Of a DNA stretch of 64,000 bases, positions 60,377 through 64,000 are shown piece after piece. This DNA is from Piper betle (taxonomy: Eukaryota > Streptophyta > Magnoliopsida > Piperales > Piperaceae), in NCBI GenBank assembly GCA_033002965.1, contig JAURVB010014173.1, positions 62,001 through 126,000 on the forward strand. Direction: 5' to 3'. The position numbers and the translations under genes were made by a program. The notes under the pieces are model-generated. The model saw nothing but the letters and a program-made list of their open reading frames with translations. It did not search any database and was not told the origin of the DNA. How positions within the stretch are numbered: position 1 is the stretch's first letter; every line of letters begins with the position of its first letter.

Positions 60377-61381
60377 ATATTTTCATTTTTATGCATGAAA
60401 TTCATAAATCGTAACATGGGCATATTGCTTGAATTTTTTTAATAGGTAAGAATTAATATTTAAAAATGGTAAGTTAGATTAGTGATGACTATTCAAAGGG
60501 AGGAAAATATCATATATCGGCGAAATTATATAATTTAATTCTTATTTTTTGATTTGAATGGCGTAAGAATGATCATGCACGTCTCCTAAATATTTAACTA
60601 CGGACCACAACAGTCTTAAATTAGTGGGGTCAATTTTGAGTCGTAAATGCATGATTGTGATGCTTCCATGGACAAAGTTGAAACAAAAATAATTTTATTT
60701 AATTTTTCTTGTAATTTTTATTGAAAATTTTTATTAAAATAGTCTGATTTTCAATCATATAAATATTCATAAGTTTATTTGTCAATATTTTGTTTATTTT
60801 TTAAAGGAAGTAGAAAAATTAAATTTTTTTTGTAGTGTTACCTAACACTGCCAATTAATTATGAAAAAAGTTAAAAGCATGTTGCTGATGATCCCCAGCA
60901 TCAACGCCTAGGGGTGTCTCAGTGGGCGTCTGCTGGCGTCTCCAAGTCCTGCTAATTAATTATACGTATTGCTACATACAGTGCTTCGGCCTTCTTTGTG
61001 GTGAAGACCCTACACAATTTGGCTAGGTGTGGAAGGACCATCGTTGCTGCTATACACCAACCAAGCAGCGAAGTGTTCCAGCTCTTCGATTACCTGAGTC
61101 TGCTTTCTAGTGGCAAGACTATTTATTTTGGAAGGGCATCTGAGGCAAACCAGGTACGCTATAACACAAGCCGTAACAGCACCCTATATAGTATTCGCTC
61201 GATTTCTTGTTCTCTGCCTCCATTGTCATACATAATTAAGTGTATTGTATGAAACAGTTCTTTGCCGAGGCTGGCTTCCCATGCCCTCCACAAAGAAACC
61301 CCTCTGATCATTTTCTGAGGTGCGTCAACTCGGATTTCGACGAAGCCAAAGCCATGCAATTAGTTGAATCCTCGGAAGACC

Positions 61382-61427
<46 letters not shown>

Positions 61428-63164
61428 CATACACGAACATGCTAATGTTATATAACTAAGATGGATGGATCATAAATCACTTGTAGTGTAATACTTGATA
61501 TACATATAGGCATCGTCTATGATGGAGAATGATCCAATGGAAACAACGACAGCAACGAAAGCAACCATGGTTCTTAGTGAATTTTATTATTCGTCTCGAT
61601 ACTTCTGCTCGGTTCAGGACAAAGTTGATGAACTCACAAAACAAGTACGTGACTGACCATTTGATCTTCTCGTAGCCGAAGTAGAATTGCAATTTTTCTA
61701 GACAGATTATTGCTTACATACCCACGTTGGATGTAATTGAGGAACTGATCAAATTTGGTGGGAAAACAGAGAGGCAATGTGCCACAAATGTCAGGGAGCG
61801 AAGCCAGTTTCATCACACAAGCCTACACGTTGACCAAGCGTTCATTCGTGAACATGTCAAGGGACTTCGGCTACTACTGGCTCCGAATTGCTATGTACAT
61901 TGCCCTCTCCATCTCCCTTGGCATCGTCTATCATGATGTGGGTACAGACATCCATGAAATACAGGTATTGTTTTTCTTGCTAGATCTTGATCCATTCCCA
62001 TGAAAGTTCATTACTCAGACTGCTCTGCATCTGACTTCATTTACTTCCTAAATGCTTGAAACAGGCAAGGGTTTCATGTTCTGCATTCATTCTAGGCTTC
62101 CTCACTTTCATGTCCATTGGAGGATTTCCTTCCTTCGTTGAAGATATGAAGGTTCGAGTCACAGATTTGAATCACATTATATATATGGTCTTACAAACAA
62201 GTTCATAACGTCCAGCCACTCTGATTTCAGGTATTTCAAAAGGAGAGGTTGAATGGGCACTATGGAGTGACATCATTTGTGATCAGCAACACATTCTCGT
62301 CCCTACCATTCCTCTTCTTGATTGCTCTAACGTCAGGAACCATATCCTACTACGTGGTTCACCTCCACCCCGGATTTACCCATTACTTCTATTTCGTCCT
62401 GTGTCTGTTTGCTTGCGTTGCAGTGGTGGAAAGTCTGATGATGGCCATAGCCAGCATTGTTCCCAACTTCCTCATGGGTATCGTACTTGGAGCCAGTGTG
62501 CAGGTAAATTAATTTTACTAAATTCAATCGGACTCCATTCTTTTGTTTTCATTTTACTAATGAACTTCAATCTTTATTAAAATATAACTCACTAACTAAC
62601 TTGCATTTCCATGGAAATCACAGGGCTTTTTTATGCTGTTGAGCGGTTTTTTAGGCTTCCAAATGACATTCCAAAACCTGTTTTGAGGTATCCGGTGACT
62701 TACATTAGCTTCCTATATTGGGCAATTCAGGTATGTAATTAAGTTCATATAAGGATTAATATTCTTCACGTAATTGTAGAAATGATTAAATTGATCTTTT
62801 TATATGGATACAGGGCCAGTTCCAAAATGATCTAAGGGGTTTGTTAATTGGTGATAATGCAACACCAGGCTTTCCAAAGATCACAGGGGAATATGTTCTG
62901 CAAAATGTATTCCAAATCGATCTGAGCAGATCGAAATGGTTGAACCTGGTCGTCATCTTTAGCATGGTCATAATCTATCGAATATTGTTCTTCGTAATGA
63001 TCAAGATGTCTGAGGATGTAACTCCATGGATTAGAGGTTGGCTTGCAAAGAACAGGCTGCGCAAGAACGATGGGGAGAAGTTGTTGCAGCCTCCCACAAG
63101 GAACACCATACTTACCTTGTCGATAATCACCCCTCCCAGACATTTGGACCGTGTGTACGTCTAA
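59500..63164 (+). CDS. ABCG half-transporter (ABCG11/12/15-like), one frameshift
   Basis: Ten exons in phase: 59500–59847, 59985–60274, 60982–61153, 61258–61383, 61510–61644, 61770–61964, 62065–62151, 62231–62503, 62624–62730, 62814–63164; about 694 residues after allowing for one missing base. Nucleotide-binding domain first: Walker [10 protein letters not shown] (75–83), signature ISGGEKRR (181–188), Walker B LLFLDE (201–206), His-loop [11 protein letters not shown]. The ABC2 membrane domain follows in exons 6–10 ([74 protein letters not shown]). This is the half-size WBC type that dimerises in the plasma membrane; Arabidopsis relatives export cuticular wax, cutin or sporopollenin precursors. 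Exon 9 lacks one T in the run 62647–62652 (six where seven restore FFRLPNDIP), which would truncate the protein. Exon 6 start is the least certain junction. Confidence 0.9.
60300..60375. repeat. (CT)n(TA)n microsatellite in ABCG intron 2
   Basis: About 19 CT units followed by about 18 TA units, in the intron between exons 2 and 3. Confidence 0.95.
61384..61424. repeat. (TA)n microsatellite at ABCG intron 4 start
   Basis: TA repeats start immediately at the 5' splice site of intron 4 (CAG then GTATATATA). Length change here could affect splice-site recognition. Confidence 0.9.
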
Positions 63165-64000
63165 TAGCTTCGTGGACAAATTCAAATAAATTATCGGTTG
63201 TAATTTAATTATTTAATTTGCACTAATCAGTAAGAAATGCTCTAGAATTATATACGACGTTGGAGTCAATTAACACTCCCCTCCAAGATCAAGCTTGCAA
63301 ATTAGTTTTTCATCTCTAATCTGTGTTTCATTGTTTTTAGCTTGTTTGAACTCGACTAGAAGCCCCAGTTGCAATTAACACTAAAAAAAAATTCAACGCC
63401 TTAAAAAAGGTGGAGAAAAGTTACACTTATTGCACCTTTTTTTATTAAAACCGTGGAAAAAATTTTAATATTATCTCTATATTTATAAATAAGCGTGTAT
63501 TAATTTTCATACTTTTCTCGACGCTTAAAACCGTGAAGTGATTTTTCAGCACCCCAGTTTCTTTACGGGTCCATAGTGTGTTTAATTTAATTGAACCGTG
63601 AAAAAAAATTAACCTTTTGGAAGCGTTGTGGATGGAATAAACCATATTGTCACCAAATATACCAAAAATAACTAAAATTTCAAATAAATTAATTAGACGT
63701 GCTTCAAGATTCTAAACATGCAATTCTGAACTTGAAAAACAGATGAATAAAGGCTGTCTCACCAAGTATTGACTAAATAAATAAACCCTATAATGATCAA
63801 CATGATAAATCGTGGGCCAAAGGGCTTGACCTACCTGGCCCATTGCAAAGCGTTAGATTCTCATCTTGAATTCGTGCTCATCTCTTCACCATTGTAAAAG
63901 TCAAAATCACACGACTCAATTGGTACCCACGGATTGTTGCAATCTAATTGTCTTTTAATTCGAAACCAGGAAAGCAGGAATATTACCTGATTGTCTCTTA
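63165..64000. other. 3' region of ABCG and a hairpin-rich repeat
   Basis: No gene recognised. 63380–63650 begins CACTAAAAAAAAATTCAACG and contains GGTGGAGAAAAGTTACAC with several AACCGTG / TTTTCTCGACG motifs on both strands, similar in style to 49.7–50.05 kb. The CACTA-like start suggests a degraded CACTA miniature element, but no matching other end was found. Confidence 0.3.

Overview
This window is plant nuclear DNA. Its genes have spliced exons with GT–AG introns, long AT-rich intergenic DNA, copia-type retrotransposon remains, and plant families such as ZF-homeodomain, double B-box, SAG39-like papain protease and ABCG half-transporter. Several genes start with a very GC-rich 5' end that fades towards the 3' end (clathrin-assembly gene, organellar release-factor-like gene, complex I gene). 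That gradient suggests a monocot, perhaps not a grass; this is inference and I cannot name the species. No rRNA, tRNA gene, CRISPR array or operon is visible.

Layout. 1–8.3 kb: retroelement graveyard (LINE tail, GC-rich repeat, three copia pieces in alternating orientation). 8.9–11.5 kb, minus: the 5' four exons of a VPS13/chorein gene, broken by a frameshift and with no later exons found. 11.7–12.7 kb: dispersed repeat 'family B'. 14.0–15.2 kb, minus: unrecognised coding-like pieces. 15.88–17.20 kb, plus: intact ANTH/AP180 clathrin assembly protein. 19.03–21.95 kb, minus: five-exon GGQ-motif release-factor-like protein with a palindromic repeat cluster in intron 2. 25.15–25.36 kb, plus: complex I B12 (NDUFB3-type) subunit, flanked by two oppositely oriented copies of repeat 'family A'. 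28.98–29.75 kb, minus: double B-box factor. 32.38–33.05 kb, minus: decayed ER-type small heat-shock gene. 34.29–35.67 kb, minus: papain-like cysteine protease. 42.47–43.25 kb, plus: zinc-finger homeodomain gene with two compensating frameshifts. 45.0–56.3 kb: repeat-rich, including a third family A copy, a PBS/tandem-repeat cluster and a 2.8-kb foldback-like element. 59.50–63.16 kb, plus: ten-exon ABCG half-transporter of the ABCG11/12/15 type with one frameshift.

The genes are independent housekeeping, regulatory and secretory loci, not a functional cluster. The most unusual structure is the foldback-like array at 54.15–55.80 kb, about sixteen imperfect hairpin units. A short module related to its hairpin (GAGTCAA, T-rich spacer, TTACGAAA, then a GC-rich block) recurs at the edges of other repeat families here. 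A second theme is that the frameshifts in three otherwise well-conserved genes lie in or near homopolymer runs, so base-calling error must be separated from real decay.
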